Positions 53,429 through 63,000 of a stretch of 64,000 bases of DNA are shown in pieces. Within the stretch, counting starts at the first letter, position 1. Each line of letters begins with the position of its first letter. Location: contig JADJPK010000004.1 in assembly GCA_016713305.1 (NCBI GenBank), forward strand, positions 620,001-684,000, in the 5' to 3' direction. The notes beneath the pieces are model-generated. The model searched no databases. It worked only from the letters and a program-made list of their open reading frames with translations, and was not told the origin of the DNA. A program made the position numbers and the translations under genes. The DNA is from Betaproteobacteria bacterium. GTDB taxonomy: Bacteria > Pseudomonadota > Gammaproteobacteria > Burkholderiales > Ga0077523.

Positions 53429-56400
53429 TCACATGCTCCTTCGGTACTGTCCGCCCACCTCGAACAGGGCGTGCGAGATCTGCCCGAGGGAACAGCAGCG
53501 AACGGCGTCCATCAGCACTTCGAAGATGTTCCCGTTGTCGATGACGGCCTGCTGCAGAAGCGCCAGCATCTGGCTGCTCTCGGTCGAATGGTCCTCGTGG
53601 AACTTGCGCAGGCGGTCGAGCTGCGAGCGCTTCTCCTCGTCGGTGGAGCGCGCGAGCTCGAGCGTGGCCGGAATCGGATCGCCGTGCGGGTTGCGGAAGG
53701 TGTTCACGCCGATGATCGGATAGGAGCCATCGTGCTTCTTGTGCTCGTAGTAGAGCGATTCCTCCTGGATGCGTCCGCGCTGGTAGCCGGTTTCCATGGC
53801 ACCGAGCACGCCGCCCCGCTCGCTGATCCGCTCGAACTCCGCCAGGACGGCCTCCTCCACGAGCTCGGTGAGCTCCTCGATGATGAAGCTGCCCTGGTTC
53901 GGGTTCTCGTTCTTGGCGAGGCCCCATTCGCGGTTGATGATGAGCTGGATCGCCATGGCCCGGCGGACCGATTCCTCCGTGGGCGTGGTGATGGCTTCGT
54001 CGTAGGCGTTGGTGTGGAGGCTGTTGGCGTTGTCGTAGGTGGCGATCAGTGCCTGCAGCGTCGTGCGGATGTCGTTGAAGTCGATCTCCTGCGCGTGCAG
54101 GCTGCGGCCGGACGTCTGGCAGTGGTACTTGAGCTTCTGGCTGCGCTCGTTGGCGCCGTAGCGGAATTTCATCGCGGTGGCCCAGATGCGGCGCGCGACG
54201 CGGCCGATCACGGTGTACTCGGGATCCATGCCGTTGCTGAAGAAGAAGCTCAGGTTGGGCGCGAAGTCGTCGATGTGCATGCCCCGCGCGAGGTAGGCCT
54301 CCACGAAGGTGAACCCGTTGGAGAGCGTGAACGCGAGCTGGCTGATCGGATTCGCGCCCGCCTCGGCGATGTGATAGCCGGAAATGGACACGGAGTAGAA
54401 GTTCTTGACGCCGTTGTGCACGAAGTACTCCTGGATGTCGCCCATGACCTTGAGCGAGAACTCCGTCGAGAAGATGCAGGTGTTCTGTCCCTGGTCTTCC
54501 TTGAGGATGTCCGCCTGCACCGTGCCCCGCACGGTCTGCAGCGTCCACTCGCGGATCTTCTCCGCTTCGTCCTCCGTGGGCTCGCGGCCGTTGTCGGCGC
54601 GGAACTTGTCGACCTGCTGGTCGATCGCCGTGTTCATGAACATCGCGAGCATCGTGGGCGCAGGCCCGTTGATCGTCATGGACACGCTCGTGTTGGGCGC
54701 GCACAGGTCGAAGCCGGAGTAGAGCACCTTCATGTCCTCGAGCGTCGCGATGGACACGCCGGAATTGCCGACCTTGCCGTAGATGTCCGGACGCAGATCG
54801 GGGTCGAAGCCGTACAGCGTCACCGAGTCGAAGGCCGTGGACAGGCGCTTGGCCGGCATGTCCTTGGCAAGAAGATGGAACCGGCGGTTGGTCCGGAACG
54901 GGTCTCCTTCACCGGCGAACATCCGGGTGGGGTCTTCGTTCTCCCGCTTGAAGGCGAACACCCCTGCCGTGAAGGGGAAGGAGCCGGGGACGTTCTCCAG
55001 CATGAGCCACTTCAGCTGCTCGCCGTGGTCCTCGTATCGCGGCAGGGCCACCTTGCGGATCTTGGTGCCGGAAAGCGAGGTCGTCGTGAGTTCGGTGCGG
55101 ATCTCCTTGTCCCGGATCTTCACGACGTATTCATCGCCCGAGTAGGCCTTCTGCAGATCGGGCCACATCTCCAGCAGCTTGCGCGCCTTGGGGTCGAGCT
55201 TCTGATCGCGGACACTGATCAGCGCCTCGAGCGACGGGGACGACTCCTTGCACTCCGCGTTCAGCATGGCAAGCGATGCCGAGAGCTGCTGACGCTCGCG
55301 GGCAATGCGAGACTGCACCAGCGCCTGGGCCTTGTAGTCGCGGACCGCGTGGGCGATGTCCGCGAGGTAACGCACGCGGGCAGCCGGCACGACGGCCTTC
55401 ACGGCCGAGGACGAGCGGATCGACAGCCGGGGCAGTGCGCCGGGCTCCAGCGCGAGCCCCTTGCCGGCGAGCTCGGCGGAAAGCGCTCCGTACAGGGCCG
55501 TCACGCCGTCGTCGTTGAAGCGGGAAGCGATGGTCCCGAACACGGGCATCTTGTCCGGCGCCGTGGTGAACGCCTCGCGGTTGCGCTGCATCTGCTTGCT
55601 GACGTCCCGCAGGGCATCTTCCGCGCCGCGCCGGTCGAACTTGTTGATCGCCACGAAATGCGCGAAGTCCAGCATGTCGATCTTCTCGAGCTGGCTCGCG
55701 GCCCCGAACTCCGGCGTCATCACGTACAGCGAGGTGTCCACGAGCGGCACGATCGCAGCGTCACCCTGGCCGATGCCGGACGTCTCCACGACGATGAGGT
55801 CGAAGCCTGCGGCCTTGTAGGCGGAGATCACATCCGGCAGGCAGGCGGCGATTTCGTTGCCCGCTTCGCGGGTGGCCAGCGAACGGAAGAAGACGTTGGG
55901 ATGATGGTTCGCGTTCATGCGGATCCGGTCGCCGAGCAGGGCGCCGCCGGACTTCCTGCGCGAGGGGTCGACCGCGACGACGGCGATCTTCAGGCGGTCT
56001 CTCTGATCCAGACGGAACCGGCGGATGATCTCGTCGGTGAGGGAGGACTTGCCGGCGCCGCCGGTGCCGGTGATTCCCAGCACCGGCACCTTGCCGCGGC
56101 CGGCGGCCTGGCGGTTGAGTTCGGCGCGCAATGAATCGGGGAGGACTTCGTTCTCGAGCGCGGAGATCACCCGGGCCAGGACATGGCGCTCGCCTGCCGT
56201 CAGCCCGTCCAGATGGGCCGGCACCTCGCTGGCGATGTCCCGGTCCGAGCGCTTGAGCATGTCCTGGATCATCCCCACCAGGCCCATGCTGGCGCCGTCT
56301 TCGGGCGAGTAGATCCGCTCCACCCCGTACGACTGCAGATGCGCGATTTCCTGGGGGACGATCACGCCACCGCCGCCTCCGAAAACCTTCACGTGGCCGG

Positions 56401-56692
56401 CGCCGCGGCTGCGCAGCAGGTCGATCATGTACTGGAAGTATTCCACGTGCCCGCCCTGGTAGGACGACACGGCGACACCGTGGGCGTCTTCCTCGATCGC
56501 TGCCGTCACGATCTCGTCCACCGAACGGTTGTGGCCGAGATGGATGACCTCGGCGCCGTTGGACTGCAGCAGACGCCGGATGATGTTGATCGACGCGTCG
56601 TGGCCGTCGAACAGGCTGGCGGCGGTGACGAATCGGACCTTGTTGACGGTCTTGAACTCGGGGCTCTGGTTCTGCACGGAGAGATCGGTCAT
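53429..56692 (-). CDS. icmF: Fused isobutyryl-CoA mutase IcmF (B12-dependent)
   Basis: The 1087-residue protein combines, in order, a cobalamin-binding domain (about 20-150, with axial His31 in LFDGHDASINIIRRLLQ), a MeaB-like GTPase chaperone domain (Walker A GITGTGGAGKSSLTD near 206-220; VETSGIGQGDAAI) and the acyl-CoA mutase barrel (about 560-1087; FDLCAPNTSVSMTINGPAPT, SISGYHIAEAGANPISQLAF). IcmF interconverts isobutyryl-CoA and butyryl-CoA with adenosylcobalamin, and some members prefer pivalyl- or isovaleryl-CoA. A palindromic operator-like site lies 111 bases upstream, and a BtuF-like gene is divergent. Confidence 0.93.
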   Translation of the reverse strand: MTDLSVQNQSPEFKTVNKVRFVTAASLFDGHDASINIIRRLLQSNGAEVIHLGHNRSVDEIVTAAIEEDAHGVAVSSYQGGHVEYFQYMIDLLRSRGAGHVKVFGGGGGVIVPQEIAHLQSYGVERIYSPEDGASMGLVGMIQDMLKRSDRDIASEVPAHLDGLTAGERHVLARVISALENEVLPDSLRAELNRQAAGRGKVPVLGITGTGGAGKSSLTDEIIRRFRLDQRDRLKIAVVAVDPSRRKSGGALLGDRIRMNANHHPNVFFRSLATREAGNEIAACLPDVISAYKAAGFDLIVVETSGIGQGDAAIVPLVDTSLYVMTPEFGAASQLEKIDMLDFAHFVAINKFDRRGAEDALRDVSKQMQRNREAFTTAPDKMPVFGTIASRFNDDGVTALYGALSAELAGKGLALEPGALPRLSIRSSSAVKAVVPAARVRYLADIAHAVRDYKAQALVQSRIARERQQLSASLAMLNAECKESSPSLEALISVRDQKLDPKARKLLEMWPDLQKAYSGDEYVVKIRDKEIRTELTTTSLSGTKIRKVALPRYEDHGEQLKWLMLENVPGSFPFTAGVFAFKRENEDPTRMFAGEGDPFRTNRRFHLLAKDMPAKRLSTAFDSVTLYGFDPDLRPDIYGKVGNSGVSIATLEDMKVLYSGFDLCAPNTSVSMTINGPAPTMLAMFMNTAIDQQVDKFRADNGREPTEDEAEKIREWTLQTVRGTVQADILKEDQGQNTCIFSTEFSLKVMGDIQEYFVHNGVKNFYSVSISGYHIAEAGANPISQLAFTLSNGFTFVEAYLARGMHIDDFAPNLSFFFSNGMDPEYTVIGRVARRIWATAMKFRYGANERSQKLKYHCQTSGRSLHAQEIDFNDIRTTLQALIATYDNANSLHTNAYDEAITTPTEESVRRAMAIQLIINREWGLAKNENPNQGSFIIEELTELVEEAVLAEFERISERGGVLGAMETGYQRGRIQEESLYYEHKKHDGSYPIIGVNTFRNPHGDPIPATLELARSTDEEKRSQLDRLRKFHEDHSTESSQMLALLQQAVIDNGNIFEVLMDAVRCCSLGQISHALFEVGGQYRRSM

Positions 56693-56802
56693 GGCGGGCT
56701 CGCTTTATGAGAAAGGCCGGACTCGGTGGAAGGCCTGCCTCGTGGGCGGGCCGGCCATCCGTTTGACGGACGAAGGGGCGCGGATTATTGCACCAAGTTG
56801 CC

Positions 56803-56820
56803 GTTGACGTAAACGTCAAC
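56803..56820. promoter_or_regulatory. Palindromic operator-like site upstream of icmF
   Basis: GTTGACGT-AA-ACGTCAAC is a perfect inverted repeat. Its core TTGACGTAAACGTCAA resembles, from memory, the sites of MerR-family LiuR regulators of branched-chain acyl-CoA catabolism in proteobacteria. It is 111 bases upstream of icmF. Confidence 0.5.
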
Positions 56821-56838
56821 CGAAACCGCCCCGGCGGC

Positions 56839-56858
56839 CCCCGCCACGGCGGGGTTTT
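56839..56858 (+). terminator. Terminator-like hairpin in the icmF upstream region
   Basis: CCCCGCC-AC-GGCGGGG followed by TTTT would work as a terminator for plus-strand transcription, yet no plus-strand gene ends here. It may attenuate the BtuF-like gene or be a relic. Confidence 0.4.
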
Positions 56859-57068
56859 CCGTTCGTCGGAGTCCAGGCATCTGCCCCGCCCTCCGACCCA
56901 ATCCGATGCCGTCGGGCATCGGGTCGGGACCGCCGGAGCTTCCGGCGCCGTCGCCGCACGCGAGGCGGTCCCGGCGAGAAAAATATCCGGGCTAGAATTC
57001 TGGCGCAACCGCCCCGGGAGGCGACGGCGCGCCGGGCGTCCGGCCCCCCCGGGTTTCGAGGACACGCC

Positions 57069-57900
57069 ATGCCCGACCGAGTCGCCGATCCACGCCTCAT
57101 CGATGCCGCCGGGACCTGCCACGAGCCCGCGTCGGGCGTCGTCAGAATCGTCTCTCTCGTTCCCAGCATCACCGAACTGCTGTTCAGTCTCGGTCTCGAG
57201 GACAAGATCGTGGGCCGCACCGGGTTCTGCGTGCATCCCAAAGGCCCCGTGCGCCGAGTGCCCAAAGTGGGCGGTACCAAGACGGTGGATGTTCCCAAGG
57301 TCCGCAAGCTGGGACCCACCCACCTCATCGTGAACGTCGACGAGAACCCCGCCCGGTCGTGGAGGAACTGTCGGCTTTCGTCCCGAACGTGGTCGTCACC
57401 CATCCCATCGAACCCGAGGACAATCTCAAGCTTTACCGTCTCATGGGCGCGATCTTCGGGCGCGAGGCCCGGGCGGAGGAACTCTGCGAGACGTTCGGGA
57501 TGGCGCTGGAGACAACCCGCGTCGCCGTCCAGGAGCTCCCCCGCGAAAAGGTCCTCTACTTCATCTGGAAGTCTCCCTGGATGACCGTCTCGCGGGACAC
57601 CTATATCTCGCGCATGCTGAATCTGGTGGGCTGGGACACGGTGCCGGAGGTCGCGCATTCGCGCTATCCTCGGTGGATCTTTCGCCACCCCTGCTGCGCG
57701 ATGTCCGCCACGTGCTGCTGTCCACGGAGCCCTACAGCTTTGGCGAGCGTCACCTGGAGGAAGTGCGCGCCGCCCTACCGCCCGGCTGCACCCCGGACGT
57801 GTCGCTCATCGACGGCGGCATGACCTCCTGGTACGGCAGCCGGGCCATCGAAGGGCTGAGATATCTGCGGGAACTGCGTACCGCCCTCAGCGCCCGGTAG
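57069..57900 (+). CDS. BtuF-like cobalamin-binding / helical-backbone metal receptor (two frameshifts)
   Basis: The repaired protein is about 277 residues and belongs to the helical-backbone metal-receptor family that includes BtuF. Motifs are RIVSLVPSITELLFSLGLED, GRTGFCVHPKGPVRRVPKVG, SPWMTVSRDTYISRMLNLVG and IDGGMTSWYGSRAIEGLRYL. One G is missing near 57355 (restoring PARVVEELSAFVPNVVV) and one near 57672 (restoring RYPRVDLSPPLLRDV). No signal peptide precedes the domain, unlike periplasmic BtuF, so it may act in the cytoplasm. It is divergent from the B12 enzyme icmF, consistent with a cobalamin link. No BtuC/D genes are nearby. Confidence 0.75.
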
Positions 57901-58041
57901 GGCCGCCGCGCTGGCGAATGTGCCAGGACGAAGCGCTTGCGCCGAAGCAGGCCTCTGGTGCACAGTCGGGCCAACAGGCTGTGGCGCGCGACACGATTCC
58001 GGCTCGCGCGACCGAAAGCCGGCCCTCCAGGAGACCCTTTC

Positions 58042-58908
58042 ATGAACGTCGCTTCACGTTTCGCCGTCCTTGCCGCGCTCGTCTGTGCCCCGCTCGCCGC
58101 CGCGCATGCCGCCATTCCCCCTGGCGCCGTGGTCGATGAGGTCGACGGGACTCTGTCCTCCCCGGCCTACACCTATACGGTGCCCGGCACGTCCACCCAG
58201 GTGTCGGTCCCGTCCTTCGGATGGCAACTGAGCTACGAGCGGTACTTCGACGGCACCGACGTGGTGAAGCACGTGGAAATCGCCTTCAATTTCGCTCTGG
58301 CGCTGGGTTTCACCGAGGCCCAGCAGCTGGCCTGGAAGTCCCAGACGGAAGACGAGATCGAATCCATATGGAACGGAAAATTCCGGATCGACGACCTCGC
58401 CAACGACCTGAGCTTCGGGCTGCGCATCGACGTGACGCTGGAAGGGCCTTTCGACCAGGCCGTCTCGGTGGCGGCGCGGCCGGGGGACTGCAACTCCCAC
58501 CCCAACGCGCTCGATTGCCGTGACAGCATGATCAAGTGGTTCGCCGATTCGTCGGACTCGACCAAGGCGCACGAGTTCGGGCACATGATCGGGTTGTACG
58601 ACGAATACCTGGGCGGTGCGGTGGACCGTGCCGTGAACCCCACGCTTTCCAACGACGGCCTCATGGGCCTCGGGGCGGTCAGCGACGATCCGGTGATGTA
58701 CAGCCGCTACTACGCCCAGTTCCTCCAGTTCCTTTCCGATCCGGTGCTCGTCCCCTTCGACGACTACAACCGGCTGGTGGGTGGCATGGCGGCCCTCGAT
58801 CCTCACTTCGTGCTGTCCGCCGTCCCCGAGCCGGGCACCTGGGCGTTGTTGGCGTGCGGCCTGCTGGTGACGATTTCCGCCGGGCGCCGCCGGTCATCGT
58901 TGCATTGA
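58042..58908 (+). CDS. PEP-CTERM protein with metallopeptidase-like zinc motif
   Basis: The 288-residue protein has a signal peptide ending near AHA (residue 23) and a C-terminal PEP-CTERM sorting signal: VPEPGTWALLACGLL, then a basic end (GRRRSSLH). Such proteins are recognised by an exosortase and exported, often with exopolysaccharide. In the middle is HEFGHMIGLYDEY (177-189), an HExxH-type zinc site with downstream Asp/Glu, as in metzincin-like peptidases. Two cysteines (C150, C159) may form a disulphide. The exosortase gene is not in this window. A GGAG sequence precedes the ATG at 58042. Confidence 0.8.
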   Translation: MNVASRFAVLAALVCAPLAAAHAAIPPGAVVDEVDGTLSSPAYTYTVPGTSTQVSVPSFGWQLSYERYFDGTDVVKHVEIAFNFALALGFTEAQQLAWKSQTEDEIESIWNGKFRIDDLANDLSFGLRIDVTLEGPFDQAVSVAARPGDCNSHPNALDCRDSMIKWFADSSDSTKAHEFGHMIGLYDEYLGGAVDRAVNPTLSNDGLMGLGAVSDDPVMYSRYYAQFLQFLSDPVLVPFDDYNRLVGGMAALDPHFVLSAVPEPGTWALLACGLLVTISAGRRRSSLH

Positions 58909-58924
58909 TCCTTCGATCGGGTCC

Positions 58925-59422
58925 GTGGCCGGGAAGCGATCTCGGCGTTCGCTGCTGATCGCCCTGGGGCAGTGCGCCGTCGCGGGCGCATGTCGCGCCT
59001 CCGGAACCGGGCGCCGCGACGGCGAGTTGGCTGAAGTCCGCTACGTGGCGCCGGATCCTCTGGGCGTGACGATCATCGTGACACTCCGCGCCGGAGGCAC
59101 CGCCACCCTCATGCGCGTCCCGTCCGCCGGACGCGGTGCCAGGCCCGCGACCCACGAGATCCCGCTCACCGAACCGCAACGGCGCGAACTGATTCTGGCC
59201 GGTACCCGCCTGCTGGGACACACACGCGAACCCGGAGGACCGCGCCCTCCGGGCAGCGCCTACATCGAGATTCTGGTGAAGGGCCGCGGGGGACGGGAGT
59301 ACCGCCACCAGAAATGGTCGGACGAGCGCGTGCCGGATATGGAGGCGATCGAAGCACTGGCGCTTTCCCTGGCAGATCCGGCCGGGTCGCCGGCCGCGGA
59401 GGATCAGCCCCGGTCGAAGTAG
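58925..59422 (+). CDS. Hypothetical exported protein
   Basis: I do not recognise this 165-residue protein. It starts with GTG and has a twin-Arg-containing basic start (MAGKRSRRSLLIALGQCAVAG), followed by a small cysteine-containing hydrophobic stretch that could be a signal peptide or weak lipobox. The rest is a charged domain (EVRYVAPDPLGVTIIVTLRA ... EIPLTEPQRRELILAGTRLL). It lies 16 bases after the PEP-CTERM gene and may be cotranscribed. It overlaps the convergent cupin gene by 19 bases. Confidence 0.45.
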   Translation: MAGKRSRRSLLIALGQCAVAGACRASGTGRRDGELAEVRYVAPDPLGVTIIVTLRAGGTATLMRVPSAGRGARPATHEIPLTEPQRRELILAGTRLLGHTREPGGPRPPGSAYIEILVKGRGGREYRHQKWSDERVPDMEAIEALALSLADPAGSPAAEDQPRSK

Positions 59423-59895
59423 GACTCGAGCCTAGTCATGAACGCAGGAACGCTCGTCTCCCCCTCTTTCGGCGCCCACTGCGCGCGCTCCTCGTCGGCG
59501 AGCGGCCGGTAGGGTCCGGCCTTGGACTCGAAGAAGACCGATCCCGGTTCGAACGACAGCACGGTATGGAACACCCCGTGAGGAACGTTGGCGCCGACGA
59601 GGTTCCCGCCGGCACGCAGCAGCACGGCACGAGTGACCGTACCCTCATCGTCGAAGAGCACCAGCCCGAAGGCGCCGCGCAGCACGATGAAGGTTTCGTC
59701 CTTGGCCGGGTCGAGATGCCGGTGCGGCTGCACGTACGAGCCCGGTTCCACTGCATTGAGCAGCCGATTGCAGGGCGCGTCCTCGGCCGCATGGAAGTTG
59801 AGGTTCTTGCGGCCGCGGGCGCTGCGGCGCGCTTCGTGGCTTGTCTGGTCCAGCAGATCGTCGCCGATCAGCGTCACTTGATTTGCGGATGTCAT
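59404..59895 (-). CDS. WbuC-family cupin-fold metalloprotein
   Basis: The 163-residue protein has a cupin barrel with metal-binding motif HRHLDPAKDETFIVLRG and second motif VPHGVFHTVLSFEPGSVFFE, matching WbuC-type proteins often found near LPS or surface polysaccharide genes. Its start at ATG 59895 fits the family N-terminus (ANQVTLIGDDLLDQ). Function is unknown beyond metal binding. Confidence 0.82.
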   Translation of the reverse strand: MTSANQVTLIGDDLLDQTSHEARRSARGRKNLNFHAAEDAPCNRLLNAVEPGSYVQPHRHLDPAKDETFIVLRGAFGLVLFDDEGTVTRAVLLRAGGNLVGANVPHGVFHTVLSFEPGSVFFESKAGPYRPLADEERAQWAPKEGETSVPAFMTRLESYFDRG

Positions 59896-60010
59896 GACGG
59901 GTGTTGCCGTGTCGCAGGAGGAAATCGCACGGTGCTCATGCGAGCCCGGCACGATCGATCGAAGACGCTCCGAGTGTACTGCAACCGCGCTGCGCGGCGG
60001 CCGGTGTCAG

Positions 60011-63000
60011 TCAGTACACGAAGCGCACGTTGTCTGCGCGCAGCCACTCGTGCAGCGAACGCACGAGCTGATCGTCCGGCGTCACGCGCCATTGCTCCCC
60101 GAGAAGCAGTTCGCAGCGCGCCTTGCCGTTGCGGTACTCGATGCGGACGGGACACGTGCCCTTGAGATAGGGCGCAAGCAACTTCTTCAATCGGTCCGCG
60201 TCGGCCTCGCCGTTCATGCTGAGCCGCAGCCCGCGCGCGAACCGGGCGCGGGCGCCAGCCACGTCGTAGAGTTTTTCGGCGGAGATGCGCAGGCTCGTGC
60301 CGCCGTCCCCGTCGTCACCGCCGCGGCGGAAGGCGCGCAGCTTCGCTTCCACCACCAGCACGGCATCTTCGCGCACGATGTCGCGGTACTGGTCGAAGAC
60401 CTCGCTATACACCGTGATCTCCTGGCTGCCCGTCTCGTCGGACAGCATGAGGACGATCATCCGTCCGCTTTGCGTCTTCTGGAACCGGATGGAATCCACG
60501 ACGCCTCCCAGGACGACGCCACGGTTGGGCTCGTCCATGGGGGGAGGCGCCAGCCGGGCCAGCGGAGTGCGCACCACGTTGGCGAACTCCGCGCGGTACG
60601 CCGTGAACGGATGTCCGCTCAGGTAGAAACCGAGCGCGGTCTTCTCGTGCTGGAGAAGCTCGTGCTCGGTCCACCGGGCATCCACGAGCGCGAGCGCCGG
60701 AACGCTGGACTCCGCAGCACCGCCGAACAGGCTCGACTGATTGGCGCTGCGCATCGCCTGTTCCGCCGCACCCAGCGCGATGCCCACCGAAGCGAAGATC
60801 CGCGCGCGGTCCTTGTCGATGCTGTCGAACGCGCCTGCCCGCACCAGCGACTCGACGACCCGGCGGTTGACAAGTCTCGTGTCGATGCGGCGGCAGAAGT
60901 CGAACAGATCGCGGAACGGACCGCCCTCGCGCCGTGCCGCGAGTATGCTTTCGATCGCGCTCTCGCCCGTTCCCTTCACGGCGCCCAGGCCATAGCGGAC
61001 ACTGCCTCCATCGACCGGCACGAAACGGTACTCGCCGGTGTTGATGTCCGGAGGAAGGATGCGGATGTCGTTCGCCCGCGCATCCTCGTGAAAGAGCTGC
61101 ACCTTGTCGGTGTCGTCCATCACCGCCGAAAGGTTCGCCGCCATGAAGGCCGCAGGATGATGCGCCTTCATGTAGGCGGTGTGGTAAGCCACCAGCGCAT
61201 ACGCCGCGGCGTGCGACTTGTTGAAGCCGTAGCCCGCGAACTTCTCCATGTAGTCGAAGATCTCGTTCGCCTTGGCCTCGCCGATGCCCTTGGTCGCAGC
61301 ACCCTCGACGAAGATGGCGCGCTGCTTCGCCATCTCTTCCGGCTTCTTCTTGCCCATCGCGCGGCGCAGCAGATCCGCACCGCCCAGGGAGTACCCGGCG
61401 CACACCTGGGCGGCCTGCATCACCTGCTCCTGGTACACCATGATCCCGTAGGTGGGACGAAGAATGGGTTCCAGCAGCGGATGCAGGTATTCGAAGCTGC
61501 GCCCGTGCTTGCGGTCGATGAAGTCCGGGATGAGATCCATCGGACCCGGACGGTAGAGCGCGACCAGCGCGATGATGTCCTCGAACCGGTCCGGACGGGC
61601 GCGCGTGAGCAGCTCCCGCATTCCGCGCGATTCGAACTGGAACACCGCCGTCGTGTTGCCGGTGGCGAAGACCCGGTAGGCCGCGGCATCGTCGAGCGGC
61701 AGCGCCTCGAGTTGCACGTCGGCGGCCGGATCGAGCAGCCGGATGAACCGCAGTGTCCAGTCGAGGATGGTGAGCGTGGTGAGGCCCAGGAAGTCGAACT
61801 TGACCAGCCCCGCGGCTTCGACGTCGTCCTTGTCGAACTGCGACACGACGCTGTCCGAACCTTGCTGGCAATACAGCGGACAGAAATCGGTGAGCTTGCC
61901 CGGCGCGATCAGAACGCCGCCCGCATGCATGCCGACATTGCGCGTGAGTCCCTCGAGCTGTTCGGCGAGCGCCAGGAGATCGCGCGTCTCCTCCTCGGTC
62001 TGCTCGCGCTCCTTGAGCCGCGGCTCCATTTCCCGCGCCATCGCCAGCGTGATGAGCTTGCCGGGCTGGAAGGGAATCAGCTTGGCCAGTTCGTCCGTGC
62101 GGTTGTAATTCCACTCCATGACCCGGCCGACGTCGCGCACCACGGCCTTTGCGGCCATCGTTCCGAACGTCGCGATCTGCGAGACGGACTCGGCTCCGTA
62201 CTTCCGGCGGACGTAGTCGATGACGCGATCGCGCCCGTCCTGGCAGAAGTCCACGTCGAAGTCGGGCATGGACACGCGCTCGGGATTGAGGAAGCGCTCG
62301 AACAGCAGGTCGTAGCGCAGCGGGTCGAGGTCCGTGATCCCCAGCACGTAAGCGACCAGCGAGCCCGCGCCGGATCCACGCCCCGGGCCCACCGGCACGC
62401 CGTTGCTCTTGGCCCAGTTGATGAAGTCGGCCACGATGAGAAAGTAGCCGGGAAATCCCATCTGCACGATGGTGCGGATCTCGAACTCGAGCCTTTCCCG
62501 GTAGACCGCAGCCTTGGCTTCACGCTCCGCCGCATCCGGATACAGGTGTGCGAGCCGCGTCTCCAGACCGGCGAGCGACTGGTCGCGCAGAAACTCCTCC
62601 AGACTCTGGCCGGCAGGAGTGGGAAACAACGGCAGCTTGCTCCTGCCCAGTTCCAGAGTGAGGTTGCAGCGCTTCGCGATTTCCACCGTGTTGGCGAGCG
62701 CCGCAGGCAGATCCTCGAACAGGGCGGCCATTTCATCGGCCGACTTGAAGTATTGCTGCGGCGTGAAGCGGCGCGGACGGCGCTGGTCGGCAAGGACCTG
62801 TCCCTCGGCGATGCACACCCGCGCCTCGTGGGCGGTGAAGTGCTCGGGATCGAGAAACTGGATCGGATGCGTGGCAACAGGCGGCAGACGCAGGTCGGCG
62901 GCAATGCGCAGCAGACCGCCTTCCGCGCTCTGCGCCTCGCCATGACCCGCCCGTTGCAACTCGATGTAGAAACGCCCGGGAAACCGCTCGGACCAGTAGG

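Larger units (their letters stand above)
56693..57068. other. Divergent intergenic region between icmF and the BtuF-like gene
   Basis: No gene is supported. It holds a perfect 18-base palindrome at 56803-56820 and a strong GC hairpin followed by TTTT at 56839-56858. I looked for a B12 riboswitch but did not recognise its conserved box. Confidence 0.5.

Noticed and set aside
53471..56134. An 887-codon frame on the plus strand
   Set aside because: It is antisense to icmF, which is confirmed by three domains; the composition (Arg, Gly, His, Val) is that of a codon-position shadow.
56693..57068. A cobalamin riboswitch between icmF and the BtuF-like gene
   Set aside because: No B12-box sequence could be recognised; the main features are a palindrome and a simple hairpin.
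60405..62114. A 569-codon frame on the minus strand
   Set aside because: It lies wholly within dnaE in another frame and has no recognisable motifs.
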